Below are positions 1 through 7,456 of a stretch of DNA of 24,126 nucleotides, in pieces. Below the pieces are notes generated by a model. It searched no databases. It saw nothing but the letters and a program-made list of their open reading frames with translations, and was not told where the DNA came from. Each line of letters starts with the position of its first letter. Position 1 is the first letter of the stretch. The position numbers and the translations under genes were made by a program. The DNA is from G020348385 sp964580235 (GTDB taxonomy: Bacteria > Acidobacteriota > Aminicenantia > Aminicenantales > Aminicenantaceae), in contig CAZOJY010000047.1 of assembly GCA_964580235.1 (NCBI GenBank), forward strand, positions 1-24,126, read 5' to 3'.

Positions 1-21
1 ATCCAGGTTCTTGAAGGAGAG

Positions 22-780
22 TTATTTGAGGACTTTGAGGTATTCGTCGATTTTGTTTTTTATTTCTTTATCTGTGACGTTGGGATAAATTTTCTCGAAC
101 AAGGATTTGGCCTCTGCGCGCCTGTCACTCTTGAAATACGCCACTGCCAGGTTATAGCTAAGATTAACATCATCCGGAGCAATATTTAATGCCTTTTCGT
201 AGCTGTGGATGGCTTCACTAATTTGTCCAAGCCTTTCGAGCAATACACCACGAAGGTTGAGGGCCATGATCATCCGATCATTTTTTTCTATGGCTTGGTT
301 CACAAATTCGAGGGCCTCCGCGTCTTTACCTTGTGCTAAGTACAATCTGGCCAGATTATATAAGGGGAGTTCCCTTGAAAGGTAAGTCTCATCAGACATA
401 GCTTTCTTGAATTCTGCTTCCGCTTTGTCCAAATAACCCAATTCCTGGTAAACGGAACCGAGATAATTGCGGGCTTCTGTAAATTCTGGATTTACCGCCA
501 AACATTTCTCAAAGTATCCTACGGCTTTTTGGAATTCCCCCTTCATAAAATGAGTGAGGCCGAGGGCGTTCAAAGCCAGGTCAAAGTTGGGCTTTAGGGA
601 GAGGGATTTGTTGAAGTAGGTGATGGCTTCATCATGCTTTCCGTTCTGGAGATAGACCAAGCCCACATTGTATTGGTATTGAGGGTCTTTGGCCCTCTGT
701 TTTTCAAGCCTTTTTTGGCTCGAAGCACAAACAATCAGGCTTAAAGAGACGATCAATAGAACCGGTATTTTATATTTCAT
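22..780 (-). CDS. TPR-repeat lipoprotein
   Basis: A 252-residue protein made almost entirely of about six tetratricopeptide repeats (roughly residues 36-240). These show the usual W/Y-N-L-G...G...A...Y/F...A pattern ending in P-x-[FD]. The N-terminus is Lys-rich, then hydrophobic, then reaches Cys18 in the context LIVC, a slightly atypical lipobox, so a membrane-anchored lipoprotein is likely. TPR lipoproteins of this size act as scaffolds in pilus, secretion or envelope assembly (PilF/PilW, BamD type). Nothing here points to one specific partner. The start ATG has a GGGGAG ribosome site six bases upstream and overlaps the end of gpsA by 11 bp, so it is the last gene of the rimO-to-gpsA operon. 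Its function is unknown; TPR architecture is certain, lipidation probable. Confidence 0.85.
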   Translation of the reverse strand: MKYKIPVLLIVSLSLIVCASSQKRLEKQRAKDPQYQYNVGLVYLQNGKHDEAITYFNKSLSLKPNFDLALNALGLTHFMKGEFQKAVGYFEKCLAVNPEFTEARNYLGSVYQELGYLDKAEAEFKKAMSDETYLSRELPLYNLARLYLAQGKDAEALEFVNQAIEKNDRMIMALNLRGVLLERLGQISEAIHSYEKALNIAPDDVNLSYNLAVAYFKSDRRAEAKSLFEKIYPNVTDKEIKNKIDEYLKVLK

Positions 781-1804
781 TATTTTCTCCCCTTAAGGTT
801 TTGTATTCGTCTTTTAATTCCCTCGACATCAAATCGCGGAAGGCCTCTTTTGGATCTTTGCCCTGATAGAGAATGTGATAGACCTGTTCACAAATCGGCA
901 TTTCCACTTTCTCCCTCTGGGACAACTGGTACACAGACAGGGTCGTTGTGATACCTTCGGCGACCATTTTCATCCCCGATACAATTTCTTCCAGGGTTTT
1001 TCCTTTTCCCAATTCACTCCCGACATAACGATTCCGGCTGAGCTTTCCGGTGCAGGTAAGAACGAGGTCTCCAATACCCGCAAGGCCTGCATAAGTTTCC
1101 TTTCTTGCACCGAGAGAGATTCCCAGACGCGTCATTTCTGCAAGGCCTCTGGTGACTAACCCTGCCATGGAATTGCTGCCAAATCCAAAACTGTCAGAGA
1201 TACCTGCGGCGATTGCGATGACGTTTTTGCAGGCTCCAGCTAATTCGACTCCTATGATATCATCAGAACTGTATGCGCGAAAATACAAACTGGAGACGAG
1301 AGTTTGTATTATTTTTGCCAGTTCAAGATTTTTTGAGGATATGACCACTGCCGTCGGGTGGGATTCTGCCACTTCTCGTGCAAAACTTGGCCCTGATAGG
1401 ACGGATATCCGAGATTGGATGGCCGAAGAAAAAACCTCCTCCATGATTTCGCTCATTCTCTTTAAAGATCTTTCTTCAATTCCTTTAGTTAAGCTGACGA
1501 AGGATTGTTCAGGAGTAAGATGAGAGACAATTTTTGTATAGAGTGAGCGGCAAAACCTTGATGGCACAGCAATGAATATAACCTCTGCCCCCTCCATGGC
1601 TTCCTTCAAATCAAGAGAGAAGGAGACTGTGGAAGGAAACGCGACTTTTGGAAGGAAAGTTCTGTTTTCTCCTGTGTCGAGAATTTCCTCATAAATCTCT
1701 CTTTCTCTGATCCAGAGGGTTGTATCCATCTCCAACCGTCCCAAATGAATGGCCATGGAACTTCCCCACGAACCCCCTCCAATAATGCAGACTTTTTTCA
1801 CCAT
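770..1804 (-). CDS. gpsA: NAD(P)-dependent glycerol-3-phosphate dehydrogenase
   Basis: Cytoplasmic enzyme reducing dihydroxyacetone phosphate to sn-glycerol 3-phosphate, the backbone donor for phospholipids. The 344 residues match the usual family length. The N-terminal Rossmann motif GGGSWG is at residues 9-14 and LTKG at about 105-108. The catalytic-domain signature ELAGACKN carries the catalytic lysine at about 193, and GLAGIGDLVLTC is at 240-251. It starts at ATG 1804, overlapping the last 7 bp of plsY, with a G-rich ribosome site just upstream. It makes the substrate for PlsY, the gene directly before it, so the two consecutive steps DHAP to G3P to lysophosphatidate are co-expressed. Nothing is missing. 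Confidence 0.97.
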   Translation of the reverse strand: MVKKVCIIGGGSWGSSMAIHLGRLEMDTTLWIREREIYEEILDTGENRTFLPKVAFPSTVSFSLDLKEAMEGAEVIFIAVPSRFCRSLYTKIVSHLTPEQSFVSLTKGIEERSLKRMSEIMEEVFSSAIQSRISVLSGPSFAREVAESHPTAVVISSKNLELAKIIQTLVSSLYFRAYSSDDIIGVELAGACKNVIAIAAGISDSFGFGSNSMAGLVTRGLAEMTRLGISLGARKETYAGLAGIGDLVLTCTGKLSRNRYVGSELGKGKTLEEIVSGMKMVAEGITTTLSVYQLSQREKVEMPICEQVYHILYQGKDPKEAFRDLMSRELKDEYKTLRGENNEI

Positions 1805-2385
1805 TTTCCCCCCAATTTTCTTTCTTTTCCTCGGACAAGCCTTTGGATATTCCCTCCATGTCTCAGAGTAATTAACAGAAAAATGGCGATGCTTAAGATG
1901 GTAATCCCGAATTCGTCTTGTATAAGGTAAATTGAAACCGGCAGACTCAACATCGCAAGGACGGAACCAATAGAAACATAACGAGTTAGGATAATGATGA
2001 TTAAAAATACCCCGATTCCGATGAGAAGGGGTTTTAGAGCCAATACCAAATACACCCCAACCGCTGTGGCAACTCCTTTCCCCCCTCTCAGTTTGATGTA
2101 GATCGGGAAACAGTGACCCAGCACAGTGAGAAATCCACAGATAAGGGCAAATCTTTTATCTGGGAAAAGTCTCAAGGCAAAAAACACCGGCAAAAATCCC
2201 TTCAGGACATCCATGAAAATCACAGGAATAGCAAAGGTCCATCCTTTTAGACGGAGCATATTCGTGGCGCCGATGCTGTGGCTTCCAAAGCTGCGGATGT
2301 CCTTTTCCTCACTAAGGAAATACAGGATGTATCCCGTGGGAATGGAGCCAAAGAGATAGGAAAACAGGGCAAACAATATCTTCAT
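1798..2385 (-). CDS. plsY: Glycerol-3-phosphate acyltransferase (acyl-phosphate dependent)
   Basis: Integral membrane acyltransferase that moves an acyl chain from acyl-phosphate to sn-glycerol 3-phosphate, the first committed step of phospholipid synthesis. The family motifs are all visible: GSIPTGY near the N-terminus, GSHSIGATN, GHCFPIYIKLRGGKGVAT, LTRYVSIGS and a C-terminal HGGNIQRL, between about five hydrophobic segments. The reading frame is open to a TTG at 2394. The ATG at 2385 is preferred because it gives a classic 4-bp ATGA overlap with the thpR stop (2382-2384) and starts MKILFALFSY, directly entering the first membrane helix. This gives 195 residues. It lies between thpR and gpsA, which supplies its acceptor substrate. 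Confidence 0.96.
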   Translation of the reverse strand: MKILFALFSYLFGSIPTGYILYFLSEEKDIRSFGSHSIGATNMLRLKGWTFAIPVIFMDVLKGFLPVFFALRLFPDKRFALICGFLTVLGHCFPIYIKLRGGKGVATAVGVYLVLALKPLLIGIGVFLIIIILTRYVSIGSVLAMLSLPVSIYLIQDEFGITILSIAIFLLITLRHGGNIQRLVRGKERKLGGKW

Positions 2386-2939
2386 TCCAGCCAATGTTCC
2401 GATAGTATGGTATATTCAGCTCCTGAGGGTTTAAGTGTGCTCTTGAAAAGAGTTAGCCTATCTACAGACATTATCCCAAAATCGGAGGTTTTGTATTCGC
2501 TGAGCGTTTTGATTACAGGTTGGAGGTTTTGAAGCCCCTTAACGCGACCTAGAGTAAGATGAGGATGGAAATTTCTTTTCTCCTTTGGAAAACGGATTTT
2601 ATGGAGCTCATTTTCCACCCGGGTTTGGATATTTTTAAGGTTTTCGTTTTTTTCGATTCCAATCCACACAATCCGGGGAATTCGTGCTCCTGAAGGGAAA
2701 GTGCCTGTTCCTTTGAGATGGAGTGGGAAAGGGGAAGAATCTGCAGCAATATCCCCAAGCACAGATTCCACCTCCGTGATTTTACTCTCCCCGACCTCCC
2801 CTAAAAACTTTAAAGTCAAATGCATACCTTGAGATTTGATCCACCGGATGTTTGTGTTACTCGTGTTTAATTTTTGGATGAGTGCAGAAAGGATGTTTTT
2901 AATCTTTGTGTCCAGCTCAATTGCCACGAATGTTCTCAT
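2382..2939 (-). CDS. thpR: RNA 2',3'-cyclic phosphodiesterase (2H family, LigT/ThpR)
   Basis: A 185-residue 2H-phosphoesterase with both hallmark HxTx motifs, HLTL at residues 40-43 and HLTL at 127-130, each in its usual setting (GMHLTLKFLG and HPHLTLGRVK). The family opens 2',3'-cyclic phosphate ends on RNA to 2'-phosphate and can ligate tRNA halves in vitro. The physiological substrate is not settled. It starts at ATG 2939 with a 4-bp ATGA overlap with the cinA stop, and its own stop overlaps plsY the same way, so it is translationally coupled on both sides. thpR beside cinA is a recurrent bacterial arrangement. The length is normal and both catalytic histidines are present. Confidence 0.95.
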   Translation of the reverse strand: MRTFVAIELDTKIKNILSALIQKLNTSNTNIRWIKSQGMHLTLKFLGEVGESKITEVESVLGDIAADSSPFPLHLKGTGTFPSGARIPRIVWIGIEKNENLKNIQTRVENELHKIRFPKEKRNFHPHLTLGRVKGLQNLQPVIKTLSEYKTSDFGIMSVDRLTLFKSTLKPSGAEYTILSEHWLE

Positions 2940-4201
2940 TCTTTGCCCAGGTCTGAAAGAAATTGACGCAGCATATCCAAAGCTTTCTGGGTCGATTGAA
3001 ATTTTATCGCATTCCGGTTACCTAAAAAAAGGTTTTTTTTAACCAAAACACCTTGATTGTAGGCTAACGCAGTATAAACAAGGCCAACGGGCTTTTCTTT
3101 TGTTCCGCCCGATGGTCCTGCAATGCCTGTGATGGACAATCCGTAGGTTGCATCTGCGCTCACTCTGATTCCTGTTGCCATTGCCTGAGCAACTTGGGGG
3201 CTGACAGCTCCATGAGATTCGATTATCTCTGAAGGGACGCCTAATAAATTTATTTTCGCTTGGTTGCTGTATGCCAAAATTCCTTGACAAAAATAGCCAG
3301 AGCTCCCTGGAACATTGGTGATGCGGTGGCCAAGCAAGCCTCCTGTGCAAGATTCCGCCACAGCCAAAGTTTGACGTTTTTTTTTAAGAAATTTTCCTAC
3401 GACTTCCTCGAGTTCTTCTCCTTCTGTCGTATAAAAGGCTTTTTTGATAACATCACAAATCAGCTTTATGGCCCTGTCGACTTTTTGTTTTGCTTGAGAA
3501 AGGCTTCTATCAGAGATGCTTTTGAGATGGATTTCGATCTGGCCGGGCTGAGCCAGAGTCGTGAGCTGGACATCTGGAATTTGCGGATAAATGTCAACAA
3601 GCCTGCTTTCGATTTTCGATTCTGTAAGCCCAGTCGTTTTGATCACCCGCCGGTAAATGTAATTTTTTTGGAAGGCTTGCAGCCGGGGCCAGACATAATT
3701 TTCGAACATAGGCCTGATCTCATGAGGAGGCCCTGGCAGAAGAATAACAATTTTCGAGCCCGATTCGACCCAGAGTCCGGGAGCCGTGCCTTTTATATTG
3801 ATCAACACAACAGAATCCTTGATAATGTAGGCCTGTTTTTTGTTGATGGCTGGCATTTTCATTTGACGGCGGTCAAACCTTCCGGCAATAGTTTTTAACA
3901 GATCTTTTCTAAAAACGAGTTTCCTGCCTAAAACAGAAGCCAAGGCTTCTCGAGTTCTGTCGTCTTTTGTGGGTCCGAGTCCCCCAATGGCAATCACAAA
4001 GTCTGTTCGCTCGATAGCTTGCTTGAAAGCCAGACAGAGATCATCCCATTGATCTCCCACGATCGTTTTGAAATGGATGTCCAGTCCCAAATCATTCAGC
4101 CTTTTTGTTAAAAAAAGGGAATTTGTATCTTGAAAGTGAGGAGTGAGCAGCTCAGATCCCACCGCAAGGATTTCGATTTTCCAATTTTTCGTATATTTCA
4201 T
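2936..4201 (-). CDS. cinA: CinA: nicotinamide-nucleotide amidohydrolase / MoCF-like pyrophosphatase
   Basis: A full-length two-domain CinA of 421 residues. The N-terminal MoCF-like domain (about 8-170) has VGSELL, GGLGPTKDDRT (73-83) and LPGPPHE (155-161). A linker follows (about 180-255), then the C-terminal amidohydrolase domain (about 262-418) with VAESCTGGLLG (281-291), PGSS and ITGIAGPSGGT (357-367). Known family activities are ADP-ribose pyrophosphatase and deamidation of nicotinamide mononucleotide, so the protein recycles NAD breakdown products. The old competence name is historical. It starts at ATG 4201, overlapping the pgpA stop by 4 bp (ATGA), and ends overlapping thpR. In many bacteria recA follows cinA/thpR; here plsY follows instead. 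Confidence 0.96.
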   Translation of the reverse strand: MKYTKNWKIEILAVGSELLTPHFQDTNSLFLTKRLNDLGLDIHFKTIVGDQWDDLCLAFKQAIERTDFVIAIGGLGPTKDDRTREALASVLGRKLVFRKDLLKTIAGRFDRRQMKMPAINKKQAYIIKDSVVLINIKGTAPGLWVESGSKIVILLPGPPHEIRPMFENYVWPRLQAFQKNYIYRRVIKTTGLTESKIESRLVDIYPQIPDVQLTTLAQPGQIEIHLKSISDRSLSQAKQKVDRAIKLICDVIKKAFYTTEGEELEEVVGKFLKKKRQTLAVAESCTGGLLGHRITNVPGSSGYFCQGILAYSNQAKINLLGVPSEIIESHGAVSPQVAQAMATGIRVSADATYGLSITGIAGPSGGTKEKPVGLVYTALAYNQGVLVKKNLFLGNRNAIKFQSTQKALDMLRQFLSDLGKE

Positions 4202-4647
4202 GTTAACAGCAAGGAGAGGTTGATCAGGATACCCGCAAAAATCGCAGCAACAAGGTCATCGAGCATAATTCCGAACCCGCCTGGAAATGTCTCGACTTTT
4301 TTGATCGGAAATGGCTTTACAATATCAAAAAAGCGGAAAAGTACAAAACTTGCTGCACAAAGTGTCCACTGTGGGCTGAGAAGGAAGAGTGCCATTAACT
4401 GTCCTGCTGCTTCGTCAATGACAACTGTTCGTGGGTCCTCCTTTTTCAACATCCGAGAATACACCTCTGACACTAATGTGCCCGTGATGAAAAGCACTAG
4501 GAATAAAAAGAGGTAGAGAGGCCAACTCAATCTGTGAAGAAAAAATTTGTACAAGAGGACGATGATTCCACTGGTGAGGGTTCCTGGGGCCACAGGAAAA
4601 TAACCCGCTCCAAAAAATGTTGCAGTGATTTTTGCAAATGATTTCAT
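4198..4647 (-). CDS. pgpA: Phosphatidylglycerophosphatase A
   Basis: Membrane phosphatase that removes the terminal phosphate from phosphatidylglycerophosphate to give phosphatidylglycerol. The 149 residues match the short bacterial PgpA family. Signature blocks are FGAGYFPVAPGTLTS (12-26), DPRTVVIDEAAGQ (71-83) with the acidic catalytic/metal residues, FRFFDIVKPFPI and GGFGIMLDDLVAAI near the C-terminus. Hydrophobic stretches between them fit about four membrane helices. It starts at ATG 4647, in a 4-bp overlap with the rimO stop, and ends in a 4-bp overlap with cinA. With plsY and gpsA it makes this operon supply three steps of glycerophospholipid synthesis. No Shine-Dalgarno is evident, consistent with translational coupling. 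Confidence 0.96.
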   Translation of the reverse strand: MKSFAKITATFFGAGYFPVAPGTLTSGIIVLLYKFFLHRLSWPLYLFLFLVLFITGTLVSEVYSRMLKKEDPRTVVIDEAAGQLMALFLLSPQWTLCAASFVLFRFFDIVKPFPIKKVETFPGGFGIMLDDLVAAIFAGILINLSLLLT

Positions 4648-5963
4648 ACCATCAGGTTTCCGTATAAATCATATACATCCCTATCAATGATTTCAACTTT
4701 CTGGATTGTGTTAAAAACCTCCGTGTGTCTTTCGTTGAAAGTTATGAATATGACCCCGTCCACTTCAGGAGCCTGGAATTGTCCTCTTCCGACCATCAGA
4801 TTTTGGTCTTGTTTTAATGTTCCCACGATGAGGACGTCGAAGATATGGGAAAGATATTTTTTATTATTTGCGTAGGATATTTCTGCCTGAATGTCCATGA
4901 TACTTTTTTTCCGTCTCCGTTTGACACTTTCTTTTACAGGATTGCCGAGTTTAAAGCCGCCTGTCCCTTTCTCCGGGGAATAGGTGAAAACACCGAGGTG
5001 ATCGAATCTGGCCTGTGTGACGAAGGTCTTCAGATCGCGAAATTCTTGTTTCCCCTCTCCTGGGAACCCGACGACCAAGGATGTCCTGATGGCAATGTCA
5101 GGGATTTTTTTTCTTATGTGTTCCAACAATTTCAGGGATCTTTTTCCATCCATTCCTCTATTCATGCGTTTTGTAAGGGAAGGATGTGAATGCTGAAATG
5201 GAATATCCAAATAGGAGCAGATTTTTTCTTCATGCATTAAATCCAAAAGAGGATCTGTGATCTCCTCTGGATAGCTATACAGGATTCGAATCCATTTCAG
5301 ACCATCGATGGCTAAGAGTTTTTTGAGCAAAAGAACAAGTCCACCCTTCATCTGGAGGTCGTGTCCGTAATAAGTTGTATCCTGTGATACAAGATTGATT
5401 TCTTGAATGCCTTTGGATACAAGCTTACGAACCTCCTCAACGATGGAAGAAATTTGCCGGGATTGATAGGGCCCTTTGATCAACGGGATGGCACAGAAGG
5501 AACATTGGTGCGAGCACCCTTCTGATATTTTAATGTAGGCCCAGGAAGGAGGCGTGGAAAGAATCCGGGGGAAGGTGTGATCGTACAAAAAACACTCCTG
5601 TGTGCTCATGTAGGGTTTTCCTTCGATAATTTGCCCGATTTTGTCGAAGTCCGTCACTCCTGTCCATGCATCGACTTCCGGATATGTTTTCTGAAGGCTA
5701 TTTTGACTTCTCTGGACGAAACAGCCGGAAACGATGATTTTTTTATTTTGTGTTTTCTTTTTTTCCCGGACAGCTTTTTCTATGACTTTGTTAGCCTCTT
5801 TGCGGGCAGAATGGATAAAACCACAGGTGTTGATAATGATGATGTCCGCCACATCGAATTCATTGACCAAGTCATATTTCTGTTTGGCCAAAATGCCGAG
5901 CATGACTTCGCTGTCGACGAGATTTTTTGCGCATCCAAGGCTGACCAATACGACCTTTTTCAT
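4644..5963 (-). CDS. rimO: Ribosomal protein uS12 (Asp) methylthiotransferase RimO
   Basis: Radical-SAM methylthiotransferase that adds a methylthio group to the conserved aspartate of ribosomal protein S12. The 439 residues show the full three-domain layout. The N-terminal UPF0004/MTTase domain has its three auxiliary-cluster cysteines at about 11 (LGCAKNLVDSE), 47 and 81. The radical SAM core has CSHQCSFC (C150, C154, C157). A C-terminal TRAM domain follows. The LGCAKNLVDSE signature and SEGCSHQCSFCAIP favour RimO over MiaB. It starts at ATG 5963, preceded by GAAGGGAAG. It is the promoter-proximal gene of a seven-gene overlapping operon. Family assignment is firm. Confidence 0.96.
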   Translation of the reverse strand: MKKVVLVSLGCAKNLVDSEVMLGILAKQKYDLVNEFDVADIIIINTCGFIHSARKEANKVIEKAVREKKKTQNKKIIVSGCFVQRSQNSLQKTYPEVDAWTGVTDFDKIGQIIEGKPYMSTQECFLYDHTFPRILSTPPSWAYIKISEGCSHQCSFCAIPLIKGPYQSRQISSIVEEVRKLVSKGIQEINLVSQDTTYYGHDLQMKGGLVLLLKKLLAIDGLKWIRILYSYPEEITDPLLDLMHEEKICSYLDIPFQHSHPSLTKRMNRGMDGKRSLKLLEHIRKKIPDIAIRTSLVVGFPGEGKQEFRDLKTFVTQARFDHLGVFTYSPEKGTGGFKLGNPVKESVKRRRKKSIMDIQAEISYANNKKYLSHIFDVLIVGTLKQDQNLMVGRGQFQAPEVDGVIFITFNERHTEVFNTIQKVEIIDRDVYDLYGNLMV

Positions 5964-5972
5964 CTTCCCTTC

Positions 5973-6001
5973 ATTGTAAATTCACCGCCAAAAAGAGTAA
6001 A
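5973..6001 (-). promoter_or_regulatory. Candidate sigma70 promoter for the rimO operon
   Basis: On the minus strand, TTTACT (5996-6001), a 17-bp spacer and TACAAT (5973-5978) fit sigma70 elements (4/6 and 5/6 matches). The -10 box ends nine bases before the rimO ATG, so transcription would begin about 3 nt before the start codon. The AAGGG ribosome-site-like sequence lies between the box and the ATG. A promoter further upstream, or read-through from asnS, is possible. Confidence 0.4.
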
Positions 6002-6073
6002 GGGATAAAGAAGCATTCAACCTGTATGACAGTTTCTTAACCATGGTTGAGGAGGGACAAAGAATATACCAAG

Positions 6074-7366
6074 TTAGGGATAGATTTTGTACAGCAGTCG
6101 GGGAAAGGGGATGGCCTCACGGATGTGCTTGATTTTGCAGATCCAGGATAAAGTTCTCTCCAGGCCTAAACCAAATCCTGAATGGGGAACGGATCCGAAT
6201 TTCCGGAGATCCAGGTACCATTCATAGGCATCACGCGGTAGGTTATGCTCTTTGACGCGTTTTTCCAGCAGGGCAAGGTCATGGATCCGCTGTCCGCCTC
6301 CGATGAGTTCTCCAAATCCCTCAGAGGCAAACACATCCACACCCAGGACTAAATCAGGGTTTTCCTCATCCGGCTGCATGTAAAAGGCCTTTATCTTTGC
6401 TGGAAAATGGGTGACACAGACTGGCGTATCATAGATTTCAGAGAGAATGCTTTCTTCAGGAGCTCCAAAATCATCTCCCCATTGGATTTTTGATCCTTTT
6501 TCCAGCAATTTAGGAAGAATTTCGTCATATGTAATGCGGTGAAAAGGTTTTTTCACGTCTTCCAGAGGGGCTGTCTCTCTTTCCAGGATTTTAAGCTCTT
6601 CCTTCCGGGTTTCCAGGATACGCGCGATGATAGATATGATCAGATCTTCAGCCAGCTCGGTGATTTCGGCCAGAGTAGCGAAAGCCACTTCCGGCTCGAC
6701 CATCCAAAATTCGATTAGGTGTTTCCGTGTTTTGGATTTTTCCGCCCGGAATGTCGGTCCAAAACAGTAGACTTTGCCAAAGGCCATGGCTGTGGCCTCG
6801 TTATAGAGCTGCCCACTCTGACTCAAGTAGGCCTTCTGGTCGAAGTATTCGGTTTCGAAAAGGGTAGTTGTTCCTTCACAGGCGCTTGGTGTCAGAATTG
6901 GCGTATCAAGGTTTCGAAAGCCCCTGGTGTCAAAAAAATCACGGATCGCTTTAATGAGTTCGGCTCTTATCTGGAGAACAGCATGCTGTTTCTGTGACCG
7001 CAGCCATAGATGACGGTGTTCCATCAAAAAAGGAATCCCGTGTTCCTTTGGGGTGATCGGGTATTCCGATGCGATCTGGATGATATCTATATCCGTTACG
7101 CCCAACTCATAGCCGCCGGGTGCTCTTTTGTCCTCTTTCACAACACCACGGACGATGAGGGAAGACTCCTGGGTGAGCAGGCCGAATTTTTTGAAAAGCG
7201 GGTGATCCTTATCTGAACTGTAAAACGTTCCTTGAATAATGCCTGTCCCGTCCCGGACAATAAGAAACCGGATCTTTCCGCTGGAACGTTTGTTATAGAC
7301 CCATCCTCTTATTTCGACTTCTTTGTCCTTAAAACCAGCGATATCTTCAATATAAGCCCATTTCAT
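6074..7366 (-). CDS. asnS: Asparaginyl-tRNA synthetase
   Basis: Class IIb aminoacyl-tRNA synthetase charging tRNA-Asn. It has an N-terminal OB-fold anticodon-binding domain (about 1-110) with the GWVYNKRSSGKIRFLIVRDG strand pattern, then the catalytic domain. Motif 2 includes FRAEKSKTRKHLIEFWMVEPE (206-226) and motif 3 is GFGLGLERTLSW near 406-417. The LIEFWMVEPE wording and absence of a GAD insertion point to AsnRS rather than bacterial AspRS. ACEGTTTLFE and SQSGQLYNE resemble the short archaeal-style AsnRS group, so a horizontal origin is conceivable. At 430 residues it is of ordinary length. It starts at ATG 7366 and stands alone between rimO (110 bp away) and the rhamnosidase (90 bp), with its own promoter. 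Confidence 0.95.
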   Translation of the reverse strand: MKWAYIEDIAGFKDKEVEIRGWVYNKRSSGKIRFLIVRDGTGIIQGTFYSSDKDHPLFKKFGLLTQESSLIVRGVVKEDKRAPGGYELGVTDIDIIQIASEYPITPKEHGIPFLMEHRHLWLRSQKQHAVLQIRAELIKAIRDFFDTRGFRNLDTPILTPSACEGTTTLFETEYFDQKAYLSQSGQLYNEATAMAFGKVYCFGPTFRAEKSKTRKHLIEFWMVEPEVAFATLAEITELAEDLIISIIARILETRKEELKILERETAPLEDVKKPFHRITYDEILPKLLEKGSKIQWGDDFGAPEESILSEIYDTPVCVTHFPAKIKAFYMQPDEENPDLVLGVDVFASEGFGELIGGGQRIHDLALLEKRVKEHNLPRDAYEWYLDLRKFGSVPHSGFGLGLERTLSWICKIKHIREAIPFPRLLYKIYP

Positions 7367-7375
7367 GATGTCCTG

Positions 7376-7404
7376 ATTATAATGAATTCGACAGGGAGGG
7401 TCAA
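7376..7404 (-). promoter_or_regulatory. Strong sigma70 promoter for asnS
   Basis: Minus strand: TTGACC (7399-7404), exactly 17 bp, then a perfect TATAAT (7376-7381). The -10 box ends nine bases before the asnS ATG, predicting a leader of only about 3 nt. The CAGGA that looks like a ribosome site would then lie at or upstream of the transcription start. Confidence 0.65.
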
Positions 7405-7456
7405 TCTTTTGGTGAAATGTGTATCCAGATCTTACGGATGAGATAATCTTGTAGAC

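Noticed and set aside
3260..3898. 212-codon plus-strand frame opposite cinA
   Set aside because: Phe/Arg-rich shadow of CinA; no homology-like motifs and no start signal.
6037..6052. Palindrome AACCATGGTT between asnS and rimO as a terminator or operator
   Set aside because: Only 10 bp perfect and without a T-tract; too weak to call by itself.
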